Shown here: one piece after another, positions 45,637-55,580 of the stretch
Layout of the letters: each line of letters opens with the position of its first letter
Numbering within the stretch: position 1 is the stretch's first letter
Source: VFKE01 sp043758025
Lineage (GTDB): Bacteria > Verrucomicrobiota > Verrucomicrobiia > Verrucomicrobiales > Verrucomicrobiaceae
Assembly: GCA_043758025.1 (NCBI GenBank)
Contig: JAYVOH010000025.1
Location: forward strand, 7,035-71,034
Length of the DNA: 64,000 nt
Direction: 5' to 3'
Translations under genes and position numbers: made by a program
The notes under the pieces: generated by a model
Database searches by the model: none
What the model saw: only the letters and a program-made list of their open reading frames with translations
Told to the model about the DNA's origin: nothing

Positions 45637-46701
45637 GTGCCGGATGATGTAATCAAACCCCAACTGCGCGAGTTGGCGCAGAGCCTCGGCTTTAGCGACT
45701 GCCGCATCGCGCGCGCGATGCCCGCCGCGCATCGAGATCTTTTTGAGCAATGGATCGCCGAGGGAAAGCACGGTGACATGGCCTGGATGGCGCGAAACAT
45801 CGAGCGCCGAGGCGATCCGCGCGAAGTTTTGCCGGGTGCGAAGTCGGTGGTCGTTTTTGCGTTGAACTATCATCAGGGCATGGCGCAACCCGGCGCGCTG
45901 GAGGGCCGCATCGCGCGTTATGCATGGAATGATGACTACCATGATTTGATTGAAACGAAGCTCGAAGCCGTGGATGCGTTCCTAAAATCCCACGGTGGCA
46001 CGCAGCGTTACTATGTGGACACCGGGCCAGTGCTGGAGCGTGACTTCGCGGGCGAATCCGGTCTTGGTTGGAACGGGAAAAGCACCATGCAGATTCACCG
46101 CTCGCTCGGCACATGGTTTTTCCTCGCGGAGATTATCACCACGCTGGAGCTGGCCACAGATGAACCGGAGAAAGATCACTGCGGAAAATGCACGCGCTGC
46201 ATCACCGCCTGTCCCACGCAGGCCATCACTGCGCCGCGCCGGCTCGATGCCCGGCGTTGCGTCTCGTATCTCACCATCGAGCACAAGGGCGCGATCCCAC
46301 TTGAGTTTCGCAGGGCCATCGGCAATCGCATTTATGGCTGCGACGACTGCCTTGCCGCGTGTCCGTGGAACAAGTTCGCGCAGACATCACGCGAGGCCGC
46401 ATTCCAGGCGCGCGAGCAAATCTTTGCGATGAAGCTGCGTGATTTTCTCCAGCTCACGGATGACGAATTCCGTGCGCTGTTTCGCAAGTCGCCCATCAAA
46501 CGCATCAAGCGCCCCGCCTTTCTGCGCAACGTCTGTGTCGCCCTCGGCAATGTGGGCACGGCGGAGGATGTCCCCGCGTTGGAGATTGCCGTCGCTGACG
46601 GGCATCCACTCATCGCGGAGCATGCGCAGTGGGCGCTGGAGGAGATTCACTCAAGAACCAAGCCCTCAGACTTTTCTACATCCTTGAATAAAAAGCCTTG
46701 A
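45637..46701 (+). CDS. queG: Epoxyqueuosine reductase
   Basis: A 354-residue cobalamin- and Fe-S-dependent enzyme that completes queuosine in tRNA. A GTG start at 45637 is used. The N-terminal half matches QueG (DMAWMARNIERRGDPREVLPGAKSVV, YVDTGPVLERDFA). Two 4Fe-4S motifs are visible: CGKCTRCITACP and CDDCLAACP. The C-terminus has HEAT-like repeats (VALGNVGTAEDVPAL). It is complete relative to the family. Confidence 0.93.
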   Translation: MPDDVIKPQLRELAQSLGFSDCRIARAMPAAHRDLFEQWIAEGKHGDMAWMARNIERRGDPREVLPGAKSVVVFALNYHQGMAQPGALEGRIARYAWNDDYHDLIETKLEAVDAFLKSHGGTQRYYVDTGPVLERDFAGESGLGWNGKSTMQIHRSLGTWFFLAEIITTLELATDEPEKDHCGKCTRCITACPTQAITAPRRLDARRCVSYLTIEHKGAIPLEFRRAIGNRIYGCDDCLAACPWNKFAQTSREAAFQAREQIFAMKLRDFLQLTDDEFRALFRKSPIKRIKRPAFLRNVCVALGNVGTAEDVPALEIAVADGHPLIAEHAQWALEEIHSRTKPSDFSTSLNKKP

Positions 46702-46742
46702 GAATAGGGTGATTGCATATTGTTTCACATTTAACTTTCCAA

Positions 46743-48674
46743 ATGTCAGGTCGTTACAGAATGCTAGAAAGCCTGGGGGTCGGCGGTGCCGGCGCCGTGT
46801 TCAAGGCCTACGACACGCAGCTTGACCGCTACGTGGCGATCAAGCGCCTGCTTACCAAACAGGAGGAGGAACGCGAAGACGCGCAATCATCCGTGCTGCG
46901 CAAGGAAGCCGGATCACTGGCCACCTTGCAGCATCCGAACATCGTCACCATTTACGATCTCGGCAGCGATGATGAAGGCATGTTCATCGTCATGGAACTC
47001 CTGGAGGGGGAGACGCTGGCGGATATAATTGAGGCTGGGACGCTGAACTTGCAGGATTTTTACGAGCTGGCCTCGCAGACGCTGGAAGGTGCTCTCTATG
47101 CGCATAGCCTGAGCATTCTGCATCGCGATCTCAAACCGGAAAACATCAAGGTCAAACGACAGCCCGGTGGGCGCTTGCAAGTGAAGATCGTGGACTTTGG
47201 CCTGGCCCGGCTTTCGTATGGCGCGCGCAAGCAGACCGAGGACCAGAGCGGCAATGTGCTGGGATCCATTTTCTACATGGCACCGGAGCAGTTCCTGCGT
47301 CAGCCGCTCGATGGTCGCACAGATTTGTATTCACTCGGCTGCGTCTATTACCAGGTGCTTTCGGGATCGCGACCGTTTCAGCATGAAACCATGTCTGGCG
47401 TGCTCGACATGCACTTGCAGCATCAAGTCGCGTTGCTTCAAGATGTCTGTCCGCATCTGCCAGAGCGGGTATGCGACTGGGTCATGTGGCTCTTCAACCG
47501 GGAGCCCAAGGACCGGCCGGGTAATGCCCAGATTGCCCTGGAATCAATGCGCTCGCTCCGGGAGCAGGGCGGGTTCAGCGCTGCTCCCGCAGTCTTGCCT
47601 GAACCCGTCCAGGAGAATCCGGCAACTCCCGGTGGTGGCCGCGCGACGGGCGCATTGACCTCCCGGCATCACACTGGCGCCAGGGCGCAGCCTGCAGCGT
47701 CCGACCGCAAAAAGAATCCGAAGTGGCTTTATGTCGTCACGGCGCTGGTGCTCCTCTGCGCCGGATTGTTTTTCTGGATGCTTTCCAAACGTTCAGGAAA
47801 ATCTTCAGACAAGCCCGCTGCGAATCAGTCGGAAAATGCGCTCGCACCGCAACCGGCTGATTTCATCACACCAGGCGCGTTCGCCCACTGGCGCGCAGGG
47901 GAGAAAATGGATGCATGGGCCGACTCCGGCGGCGCGATCAAATCAGCCAAGCCCGAGGATCCTGTCGCCACTTGGCGCAGTCTTATTCCAGATGGTGGTG
48001 GGGCGGCGTTCGCTCTGCAGGAGAACAAAAAGGATTTTTGCCCAACGTATGTTTTTGAAAAGCCGAAGCCTTTCAAGATCGGTGTTGGTCTGGCGCATTT
48101 TGAGAACGGCAATGCCATGTTGCAGAGGGTGGAAATGAATATGCCCGAGGCCCAAGGCAGTCCTTTCGGTAACAAGTCCAAGGTCAAAGGTCTCACCCTT
48201 ATCATGCTGGTGCGTCCAAAAATCACAGACAAGCCGGTGCGCATCGTCCGTGTGAGCAGTCAGGATAACAAAGGCTGTCTGGATGTGTGCGCCTTTCCCA
48301 ATAATGAAATCACAGCAGTGATGAGGTCCGGTGATAAATGGGCCATCGCCAAAGTGCCGACTACAAGCTCCAAGGTATTCAACGTCATCTCCGTCGTCTG
48401 GAACGGCGCGACCAACAAGACACTGCTGTGTGTTCGCAGCGCGGACGGAGTCAAGCACGGCCCCGCGGAGATCGCAGCGCCCAAGGATTGCCCGGTTCTC
48501 AACGAAATCCGCATCGGCGAATTCGCGAGACCCGGCGCTGATGCAAAAGATTTCTTCAAGGGTGAAATTGGCGAACTGATGCTCTGGCCCTTCCCGATGG
48601 ATGTGGAACCGCGCACCCTGATGGAGCAAAAGCTCTGCGAGTTTTACTTTACCACCCCGGGCCAGAGATTCTGA
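46743..48674 (+). CDS. Transmembrane Ser/Thr protein kinase with C-terminal lectin-like domain
   Basis: A 643-residue PknB-type kinase. ATG 46743 fits better than the TTG further upstream. Gly loop LGVGGAGAVF, Lys in YVAIKRL, catalytic HRDLKPENI (about 127), DFG in VDFGLARL (about 150), and MAPEQFL are intact. A Pro/Ala linker leads to a membrane helix (WLYVVTALVLLCAGLFFWML, about 327-347), and an extracytoplasmic domain of about 290 residues resembles a concanavalin/LamG sheet. This is a receptor kinase sensing outside the membrane, and unlike the SRPK-like kinase at 7.9 kb it has a normal lobe order. Confidence 0.88.
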   Translation: MSGRYRMLESLGVGGAGAVFKAYDTQLDRYVAIKRLLTKQEEEREDAQSSVLRKEAGSLATLQHPNIVTIYDLGSDDEGMFIVMELLEGETLADIIEAGTLNLQDFYELASQTLEGALYAHSLSILHRDLKPENIKVKRQPGGRLQVKIVDFGLARLSYGARKQTEDQSGNVLGSIFYMAPEQFLRQPLDGRTDLYSLGCVYYQVLSGSRPFQHETMSGVLDMHLQHQVALLQDVCPHLPERVCDWVMWLFNREPKDRPGNAQIALESMRSLREQGGFSAAPAVLPEPVQENPATPGGGRATGALTSRHHTGARAQPAASDRKKNPKWLYVVTALVLLCAGLFFWMLSKRSGKSSDKPAANQSENALAPQPADFITPGAFAHWRAGEKMDAWADSGGAIKSAKPEDPVATWRSLIPDGGGAAFALQENKKDFCPTYVFEKPKPFKIGVGLAHFENGNAMLQRVEMNMPEAQGSPFGNKSKVKGLTLIMLVRPKITDKPVRIVRVSSQDNKGCLDVCAFPNNEITAVMRSGDKWAIAKVPTTSSKVFNVISVVWNGATNKTLLCVRSADGVKHGPAEIAAPKDCPVLNEIRIGEFARPGADAKDFFKGEIGELMLWPFPMDVEPRTLMEQKLCEFYFTTPGQRF

Positions 48675-48676
48675 AA

Positions 48677-49402
48677 ATGTCCGCCGCCGCTTTGATGGAA
48701 GCCGCCCGAAGTCTGCGCGCTCAGCTCGATGGTCTGGAGTTCACGGTTCCGGTCACGCACGTTTACAATCCGCTGCAATATGCCGCCGCGCCACATGAGC
48801 GATATCTTTCTCAATACGGTGAAGGACAAAAAAAAGTCGTGTTCCTCGGCATGAATCCCGGCCCCTTCGGCATGGCGCAGACTGGCGTGCCCTTCGGTGA
48901 GATCGCCGCCGTGCGCGACTGGATGGGCATCTCTGAGCCAGTGTCCAAACCTGCGCCGGAGCATCCGAAGCGTCTCATCGCCGGCTTCGACTGCCCCAAG
49001 TCAGAAGTAAGTGGACGGCGCTTATGGGGACTTTGCGCCTCACGATTCGGCACGGCGGAGAAGTTCTTCCTGGATCATTTCGTAGCCAACTACTGCCCGT
49101 TGGTCTTCATGTCGGAGAGCGGCGCTAACCTCACGCCGGACAAAATCAGCGCGCAGGAAATGCAGCCCGTCTTCGCCGCCTGCGATGAACACCTGCGCCG
49201 GGTTGTCGAAATTCTCCAGCCGCAGTGGCTCATTGGCGTCGGTGGCTTCGCCGAATCACGCGCCCAGTTTCTGCGGGAGCATTTTCCGCAGATGAAAATC
49301 GCCCGCATCCTTCATCCCAGCCCCGCCAGCCCGGCAGCAAACAAGGATTGGTCGGGCAATGTCACGCGCACCCTGGAAAAGCTGGGCGTATGGTCACCAT
49401 GA
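48677..49402 (+). CDS. SMUG-type uracil-DNA glycosylase
   Basis: A 241-residue base-excision enzyme. The uracil-pocket motif GMNPGPFGMAQTGVPFGE is that of SMUG1/SMUG2, and the C-terminal DNA-binding motif HPSPASPAANK is present. It removes uracil and some oxidised pyrimidines from DNA. Its start is 2 bases after the kinase gene stop, and its stop overlaps the glycosyltransferase start, so the three are probably one transcript. Confidence 0.9.
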   Translation: MSAAALMEAARSLRAQLDGLEFTVPVTHVYNPLQYAAAPHERYLSQYGEGQKKVVFLGMNPGPFGMAQTGVPFGEIAAVRDWMGISEPVSKPAPEHPKRLIAGFDCPKSEVSGRRLWGLCASRFGTAEKFFLDHFVANYCPLVFMSESGANLTPDKISAQEMQPVFAACDEHLRRVVEILQPQWLIGVGGFAESRAQFLREHFPQMKIARILHPSPASPAANKDWSGNVTRTLEKLGVWSP

Positions 49403-50379
49403 TGACGGCAAGTGAAGCGCTGTCAGGCCCGCGCGTTCTCGTCATTCGCGGTGGCGCGATAGGTGATTTCATTCTCACGCTGCCGGCCATCCGGCTGCTG
49501 CGCGACAACATCCCGGATGTGCGCATCGAGATTCTCGGTTACAAATCCATCGTCGAGATCGCAGTCAGCGCAGGCCTGGCAGAAACAGTGCGCAACTTGG
49601 AGCACGGCTCCATGGCGAAGCTTTTCGTTCCGAATGTGTCCCTTGATCGCGAACTGCTCGATTACTTTCGCGGGTTCAATCTGGTGGTGAGTTATCTTTA
49701 CGATCCCGACGGATATTTTCGCGGGAACATGGAACGCATCGGTGTGCGAACATTTCTCGCAGCCTCGCATCATGTGGAGCCGGGCGCGGGCCATGCGGCG
49801 GCGCAACTGGCGAGGCCACTGGAGAAACTGGCGATGTATCTGGAGGATCCCGCGCCGCAAATCGGTCTCGCTGTGCCAGCAGAAAGTTCCGGCGGAAGGC
49901 CGGTCATCGCCATTCATCCGGGCAGCGGATCGCTCAAGAAAAACTGGCCGACCGCCAACTGGTCGAGGCTCGGGCGGGAACTCTCGGAAGTCTTTCCGCA
50001 TTGCCGGCTGGCCCTGATCACGGGCGAGGCTGAAGCAGAGCGCGCGGTCACCCAGTTCATGCTCGAAGGCTGGCGCGGTCTTGATTTCCTGCACTGGGAT
50101 CAGTTGCCACTGACGCAACTGGCACTGAATCTCTCCACGTGTGCCGCGTTTCTCGGGCACGACAGCGGCATCTCGCATCTCGCCGCCGCGTGCGGGTTGC
50201 CCTGTGTTTTGCTTTTCGGCCCGACCGATGCCGCCACCTGGGCGCCGCGCAATGTGGGAGTGCGGGTATTGTCGGATGTGTCCGGCGACCTCCAACGGAT
50301 GCCATTTGAAATCGTGCGCGCGGCAGCAGGCGGATTGATCGAGGGTTTGCAGGATAAAAAATGCGCGCGGGGCTTGTGA
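49399..50379 (+). CDS. Glycosyltransferase family 9 (heptosyltransferase-like)
   Basis: A 326-residue GT-B fold protein. ATG 49399 overlaps the preceding stop as ATGATGA; nearby ATGs 49390 and 49402 are alternatives. N-terminal RVLVIRGGAIGDFILTLPAI and C-terminal IAIHPGSGSLKKNWPTANW plus LGHDSGISHLAAACGLPCVLLFGPTD are typical of ADP-heptose transferases (WaaC/WaaF group). A role in lipopolysaccharide core assembly is inferred. Confidence 0.87.
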   Translation: MMTASEALSGPRVLVIRGGAIGDFILTLPAIRLLRDNIPDVRIEILGYKSIVEIAVSAGLAETVRNLEHGSMAKLFVPNVSLDRELLDYFRGFNLVVSYLYDPDGYFRGNMERIGVRTFLAASHHVEPGAGHAAAQLARPLEKLAMYLEDPAPQIGLAVPAESSGGRPVIAIHPGSGSLKKNWPTANWSRLGRELSEVFPHCRLALITGEAEAERAVTQFMLEGWRGLDFLHWDQLPLTQLALNLSTCAAFLGHDSGISHLAAACGLPCVLLFGPTDAATWAPRNVGVRVLSDVSGDLQRMPFEIVRAAAGGLIEGLQDKKCARGL

Positions 50380-50409
50380 GCATGGTTCCCTGCGTTATTT
50401 TGTCGCCTC

Positions 50410-51063
50410 ATGTCTGACATCAAACCATTCCAGCGTTTCCGCGCCTTGCTCATGTTTGGCGCGCCCGGCAGCGGGAAGGGGACGCAGGGCAAGGTGCTGG
50501 GCACCATCCCACGATTCCATCACATGGCTTGCGGCGAGGTGTTCCGCTCGCTCGACACGCGCACGGCGTTGGGGCAGGAATTTGTGGCCTATTCCAGCCG
50601 CGGCCAACTGGTGCCGGATGAGAGCACGGTGAAACTTTGGCGGGCGAACATTCACGACCAGGTGAAGACCCACCAGTTCAAACCGGACATTGATTTCCTC
50701 GTGCTCGACGGCATCCCGCGCAATGTGGATCAGGCGAAGTTCATGGAGGAAGACATCGAGGTGGTTCACGTTTTTCACCTGAGCTGCCCGGACCGTGGCG
50801 AGCTCGCGCGCCGGCTTCGCAAACGCGCGCTGAAGGAAAACCGTTTCGACGATGCGAATGAAGATGTGATTCAAAAACGAATCGTCACTTACGAAGAGGA
50901 ATCCAAGCCGATCCTCGATTATTATTCGCAGGGCCAATATGCCGGCAGAAACATGGTCACTGACATCGACGCCAGTCATCCGCCCGCCAAGGTCATTCAT
51001 AAGATTCTAACGCGCATCATGGAACTGGAGGCGTGGAAACAGGTGGAGCACCTCCGCGTGTAA
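50410..51063 (+). CDS. adk: Adenylate kinase-like nucleoside monophosphate kinase
   Basis: A 217-residue P-loop kinase. GAPGSGKGT at 17-25, NMP-binding helix HMACGEVFRS, LVLDGIPRNVDQA, and a short lid without zinc cysteines (RALKENRFDDANEDVIQKRIV). It interconverts adenine nucleotides or a related NMP. It is less canonical than housekeeping Adk, so a second paralogue elsewhere is plausible. Stop and fmt start are 2 bases apart. Confidence 0.82.
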   Translation: MSDIKPFQRFRALLMFGAPGSGKGTQGKVLGTIPRFHHMACGEVFRSLDTRTALGQEFVAYSSRGQLVPDESTVKLWRANIHDQVKTHQFKPDIDFLVLDGIPRNVDQAKFMEEDIEVVHVFHLSCPDRGELARRLRKRALKENRFDDANEDVIQKRIVTYEEESKPILDYYSQGQYAGRNMVTDIDASHPPAKVIHKILTRIMELEAWKQVEHLRV

Positions 51064-51065
51064 CC

Positions 51066-52007
51066 ATGCGGATCGTTTTCATCGGCACCGGTGACATTGG
51101 GCTTCCGACATTGGAGTCTCTCATCGCAACGCGGGATCATGAACTGGTCGCGATCGTGACGCAGCCGGACAAGCCGGTGGGTCGCGAGCAAAAACTTACA
51201 CCTCCTGCGGTAAAAGTTCGCGCGATGGAAGCCGGCTTGCCGGTGCTGCAACCGAAGCGGATTCGCGATGCGGTGGATGAACTGGGCGCGTTGAACGCGG
51301 ATGTATTCGTCGTCATTGCCTACGGCCAGATTCTATCCCGTGCGGTGCTGGACACACCGCATGTGGCTTGTCTGAACATTCATGCTTCGCAGCTTCCGTT
51401 GTATCGGGGCGCGGCACCCATCCAGGCGGCGATCAAAGAAGGGGATGCGGAAACGGGAGTGACCATCATGTGGATGGACGAGGGTTTGGACACGGGAGAC
51501 ATTCTGTTGCGGGAAACGCTGTCCATTGCCGTGAACGAAACCGGCGGCAGCTTGCATGACCGGCTCGCCGTGCAAGCGTCCGATGTTTTGCAACGCGCGC
51601 TTCACTTGCTGAGCGAAGGCAAGGCCCCGCGCATCGCGCAGGACAACGCGCGAGCCACGCTGACGCGCAAGCTATTGCGCGGGCATGGGCTTCTGGACTG
51701 GAAACAAAGTGCCGTGGAACTGGAGCGGATCGTCCGGGCGTATCATCCCTGGCCGGGAACTTTCTGCCTGATGCCATCATCAGATGGAAAGACGATGCAA
51801 CTCAAGGTGCATCAGGCGAGTGTTGTCCATGGCGCGGAAGCTTGTCCGATTGGTGGCACGGTCATCGCCACTGAGGGGCATTTGCGTGTGTCTTGCGGCA
51901 GCGGTGTGCTGGAGCTTGTCGAAGTTCAGCTCGAAGGAAGAAAGCGAATGGGCGCGGAAGAATTTCTTCGCGGTCATCCGCTGGAGCCGGGCATGGTGTT
52001 GTTGTAG
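51066..52007 (+). CDS. fmt: Methionyl-tRNA formyltransferase
   Basis: A 313-residue enzyme starting at ATG 51066 (MRIVFIGTGDIG). Formyl-folate-site pattern NIHASQLPLYRGAAPIQAAI, IMWMDEGLDTGDIL, and the C-terminal tRNA-binding barrel (LLDWKQSAVELERIVRAYHPWPG) are in the normal order. It formylates initiator tRNA. It is coupled to the adk-like gene rather than the usual def. Confidence 0.94.
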   Translation: MRIVFIGTGDIGLPTLESLIATRDHELVAIVTQPDKPVGREQKLTPPAVKVRAMEAGLPVLQPKRIRDAVDELGALNADVFVVIAYGQILSRAVLDTPHVACLNIHASQLPLYRGAAPIQAAIKEGDAETGVTIMWMDEGLDTGDILLRETLSIAVNETGGSLHDRLAVQASDVLQRALHLLSEGKAPRIAQDNARATLTRKLLRGHGLLDWKQSAVELERIVRAYHPWPGTFCLMPSSDGKTMQLKVHQASVVHGAEACPIGGTVIATEGHLRVSCGSGVLELVEVQLEGRKRMGAEEFLRGHPLEPGMVLL

Positions 52008-52039
52008 GGCAGCCACCAAGGATTGAAGACGAGACGCCC

Positions 52040-52837
52040 TTACCCCTTGATGAACGAAACCATGCGTTTGAACGGCCAGGCCACGATCAGAAGTATGCCG
52101 CTGATGATTTTGGCATAAAATTTCATCGGCACCCGCAGGATATGAAACACCGGGCGGCACCTTTTTTGCAACGACTCACTCCGTTCATACCACAGGCAAA
52201 GCGCGATGATGATGACGCTGCCAAGAAACTTGTGCAATTTTTCCAGGTGCACATGGGTGATGGACTCGACCAGCAGGGCCATGCCTACGAAGCCGATCAG
52301 CAGAAAGGCTGCGTGCTGAAGAACCGGATATTTCTGGATCAGACGCAAACTCACAGTGGCGACAAGCCAGAGTGTCAGCAGTCCGAGAAACACGCCTGTG
52401 TAAACGATCCACAACTGGCCGGGTGCAACACCTACCGCGACAATGACGTTGTCGAGACTGAGGCTGAGATCGAGAAACTGGATGGCGATGACCGCGCTCC
52501 AGAACGTGCGCGGGGTGGCGGGTTTGGTCTCCGTGTCACCCTCCATTTTTAACCCGCTGAAATGCTCCGCCATCAGATGAATGAGATAGGCCGCGCCAAG
52601 GATCAGCATCGCGTGACTCTGAACGATGTATGTGGCAAAAAGCAGCGCGAGGGCGCGATAGACATAAGCGCCCGCCAGACCGAGCCGCAGCGCGGTCTTG
52701 CGCTCGCGTTCCGGCAGTTCCGAGGCCAGCGAGGCAATGGCAAGGATGTTGTCCACGGAGAGCAGACCCTCCATGACCACGAGCAGCAAAATCGCGGGCG
52801 CGGCTTCGCGAACGTGGATGAGTAATTCTTGAAGCAT
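52040..52837 (-). CDS. TerC-family integral membrane protein
   Basis: A 265-residue polytopic membrane protein with about seven helices. TerC acidic positions appear in GLLSVDNILAIA and LSLSLDNVIVAVG, the two repeated motifs of the family. TerC proteins are linked to tellurite resistance and manganese export (Alx/MeeF type) and to metalation of exported enzymes. The C-terminal region (VPMKFYAKIISGILLIVAWPF) is an extra hydrophobic segment. Confidence 0.9.
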   Translation of the reverse strand: MLQELLIHVREAAPAILLLVVMEGLLSVDNILAIASLASELPERERKTALRLGLAGAYVYRALALLFATYIVQSHAMLILGAAYLIHLMAEHFSGLKMEGDTETKPATPRTFWSAVIAIQFLDLSLSLDNVIVAVGVAPGQLWIVYTGVFLGLLTLWLVATVSLRLIQKYPVLQHAAFLLIGFVGMALLVESITHVHLEKLHKFLGSVIIIALCLWYERSESLQKRCRPVFHILRVPMKFYAKIISGILLIVAWPFKRMVSFIKG

Positions 52838-52940
52838 GAGGGTTTACGGAAGATGGCTGGATTCTGCCCCGGAGCAAGACCGCGCATTCCCAGTTTCGCC
52901 AGTCTTGCCAGTCGCGCAGCGCGCTGTTACACTGCACTCC

Positions 52941-53648
52941 ATGAAATGCTCTGTCGCATGGCTGACGGGTTCGCTGCTGGTTCTTGCCAGCGGACTCACG
53001 CCTGTTTGCGCCCAGTTTCTGGCAAATGCGCCGAAAATAGAAGCGCGCGCGCTGTTGCATCAGGACGGAACCCGCACGGACTCGATCAAGGACATCAACA
53101 AGCATGAGATGACGGAAACGACGTTCAGCGCCAACAATGTCGCCATCACGAAGAAAAAATTCCTGCTCAACGCCAATGGTGATCCCACGCAGGGCGTGAT
53201 CTACGACGGTGCGGACAATCTCATCGCGCGGGTGCAGTTTTTCTTCGACGACTTGGGACGGCTTTTCGAGGAGCGCTGCACGAACACGCAGGGCGAGATA
53301 TTCCGGCGTGTTATTCATCGTTACGATGCCAGCGGCAAGCCGCTGCCGCCAGACGCGCACGATTACGCCGTGAACTCGCCCAAGATGCGGCCGGCCACCA
53401 TTGATTTCACCCACTCCCCGCAAAGGCCGCCGGCAGCGACTCGCCCCGGTGCTCCCGTGCTGCCGGGTCAGGGAGGGCAGATCGAAACCGTGTCCCCTCG
53501 CACGGGCGCGGTGGTCAGCGCGGATCCGACCCAGCCCGTTCCAGGTTCAGCTCAGGAACTGACATCCGCCCAGGCTCCTGCTGATGATAAGAAAGATAAG
53601 AAGGGATCGAAGCTCAATCCCTTCAACTGGTTCAAGAAGGACAAGTGA
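52941..53648 (+). CDS. Exported hypothetical protein
   Basis: A 235-residue protein from ATG 52941 with a signal peptide (MKCSVAWLTGSLLVLASGLTPVCA). The mature part has beta-strand-like segments (TKKKFLLNANGD, GVIYDGADNLIARVQFFFDDLGRLFEER), which recall YD-repeat-type short strands but no full repeat. It ends in a Pro-rich linker and a basic tail (KKDKKGSKLNPFNWFKKDK). No family was recognised. It is divergent from terC. Confidence 0.6.
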   Translation: MKCSVAWLTGSLLVLASGLTPVCAQFLANAPKIEARALLHQDGTRTDSIKDINKHEMTETTFSANNVAITKKKFLLNANGDPTQGVIYDGADNLIARVQFFFDDLGRLFEERCTNTQGEIFRRVIHRYDASGKPLPPDAHDYAVNSPKMRPATIDFTHSPQRPPAATRPGAPVLPGQGGQIETVSPRTGAVVSADPTQPVPGSAQELTSAQAPADDKKDKKGSKLNPFNWFKKDK

Positions 53649-53663
53649 GCGGCCGACAGCCCG

Positions 53664-55550
53664 TCACTTGAGCGCCTGCAAAATTTTATCCACGGCGTTT
53701 TTCGCCGTGAGTCCGTGTTTCTCGCGCAGAACGGGGACGTTGCCGTGCTCGATGAATTCATCGGGCCAGCCGATGCGTGCGACGGGCGTGTGCAGGCCGG
53801 CGTCATTGAGATGCTCGATGACCGCGCAGCCGAAGCCGTTGTGCAGGACGTGATCTTCGAAGGTGCAGATGACTTTGCATTGATTCGCAAAGCGCTCGAG
53901 CACTGCGGTGTCGAGCGGCTTGATCCAACGCGGGTTGATGAGCGCGGCGGTGATGCCTTTTTCTGCGAGAAGTTTTTGTGTTTCCACGGCCATCTCAAAC
54001 ATGGAGCCGAGTCCGATGAGCGCGACCTCGCCTTGTTCCTGCACGATTTCCGCTTTCCCGATTTCCAAAAGCACAGGCTTGTCCTTGGGCTTGGCACCGA
54101 CGCCTGAACCGCGGGGATAGCGGATGGCGATGGGGCCTTTCTCATAGTTCGCCATCGTCCAGAGCATATCCACAAATTCGTCTTCATCCTTGGCCTGCAT
54201 GTGAACGAGGTTGGGAATGGGGCGCAGATAGCCGATGTCGAAAAGTCCGTGATGCGTGGGGCCGTCGTCGCCGCTCAAACCGCCGCGATCCATGCAGAGG
54301 CGCACGGGAAGCTTTTGAATGGCCATGTCATGCAAGATCATGTCGAATGCGCGCTGCATGAAGGTGGAATAGATCGTAAGGAACGGTTTCAGCCCTTGCA
54401 CGGCGAGACCGCAGGCGAAGAGCGCGGCGTGTTCCTCCGCGATGCCGACATCGAAGTAGCGCTCGGGTATTTCTTTCTTGAAGACGCTGAGGCCGGTGCC
54501 GCCGGGCATCGCTCCGGTGATGGCCACAATCTTGTCGTCTTCCTTGGCGAAGTCGGTCACGCTGCGCGCAAAAATCGCGGAGAAGGTCGGTGTTGAAGTG
54601 GGCGCGGTGTCGCCGGTCTCGATGTTGTATTTTCCGAGGCCGTGAAATTTGCCCGGATCGTCGAGCGCGGGTTTGTAGCCGCGACCTTTCTCCGTGATGA
54701 TGTGCAGCAGCACCGGTTCATTTTGGTTTTTAAGAAACTCAAAGGTCTTGATGAGCAGGGGGATGTCGTGTCCGTCGATGGGCCCGTAATAACGGAAACC
54801 GAATTCCTCGAAGAGCACGCTGGTGGTGGCCTGAGGTTGATCAGCGGAGGTGAGGAAGAGCCCCTTGGCGCTTTCCTCGACCTTGCCCGCCCAGCGGCGC
54901 ATGCTTTTGCCCATAAGCCATTCTACAAAGGACGCCGCTTTCTGGTGCAGTGTGGCGTAGGCGGGATGGGTGGCGATATGGTTGAAGTATTTTGCGATGG
55001 CACCGACATTCCGGTCAATGCTCCATTCATTGTCGTTGAGCACGACGATCAATCGTTTGGTTTGCGCGGCGGCATTGTTCAGTGCCTCGAAAACCGGCCC
55101 GCACGTGAAGGCGGCATCGCCCGCGACGCAGACGACATTGTCGTCACTTTTGCGCAAGTCGCGTCCGACGGCCATGCCCAGGGCCGCGCCGAGCGCAGTT
55201 CCAGCGTGACCAGCGCCGTAGCAGTCGTGTTCGCTTTCGCTGCGCAAGAGGAAGCCGTTGAGGCCCTGATACTGCCGGATGGTATGAATCTTGTCCCAGC
55301 GGCCCGTGAGCATTTTGTGGATGTAACCCTGATGCGCCACGTCAAAAACGAACTTGTCTTTCGGAGTGTCGAAGACGCGATGCAATGCGATGGTTAACTC
55401 CACGACGCCGAGGTTCGGTCCGAGATGTCCGCCTGTTTCGCTGAGGGTGGAGATGAGGGTCTGGCGGATTTTTTCAGCGAGCGCGGGCAAGTCCTCCAGA
55501 GCAAGGGCTTTGAGATCGGCCGGTGATTTTATTTCAGGAAGAGCAGACAT
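53664..55550 (-). CDS. dxs: 1-deoxy-D-xylulose-5-phosphate synthase
   Basis: A 628-residue thiamine-diphosphate transketolase-like enzyme that condenses pyruvate and glyceraldehyde-3-phosphate, the first step of the MEP pathway. TPP region VAGDAAFTCGPVFEAL then VVLNDNEWSID, the pyrimidine-domain GIAEEHAALFACGLAVQG, and the late MDRGGLSGDDGPTHHG are present. GDA replaces the common GDG at the cofactor site. It is 30 bases downstream of xseB, as in many genomes. Confidence 0.92.
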   Translation of the reverse strand: MSALPEIKSPADLKALALEDLPALAEKIRQTLISTLSETGGHLGPNLGVVELTIALHRVFDTPKDKFVFDVAHQGYIHKMLTGRWDKIHTIRQYQGLNGFLLRSESEHDCYGAGHAGTALGAALGMAVGRDLRKSDDNVVCVAGDAAFTCGPVFEALNNAAAQTKRLIVVLNDNEWSIDRNVGAIAKYFNHIATHPAYATLHQKAASFVEWLMGKSMRRWAGKVEESAKGLFLTSADQPQATTSVLFEEFGFRYYGPIDGHDIPLLIKTFEFLKNQNEPVLLHIITEKGRGYKPALDDPGKFHGLGKYNIETGDTAPTSTPTFSAIFARSVTDFAKEDDKIVAITGAMPGGTGLSVFKKEIPERYFDVGIAEEHAALFACGLAVQGLKPFLTIYSTFMQRAFDMILHDMAIQKLPVRLCMDRGGLSGDDGPTHHGLFDIGYLRPIPNLVHMQAKDEDEFVDMLWTMANYEKGPIAIRYPRGSGVGAKPKDKPVLLEIGKAEIVQEQGEVALIGLGSMFEMAVETQKLLAEKGITAALINPRWIKPLDTAVLERFANQCKVICTFEDHVLHNGFGCAVIEHLNDAGLHTPVARIGWPDEFIEHGNVPVLREKHGLTAKNAVDKILQALK

Positions 55551-55580
55551 AATGGAAGGGCGGGGCGCAGACGCTTGATT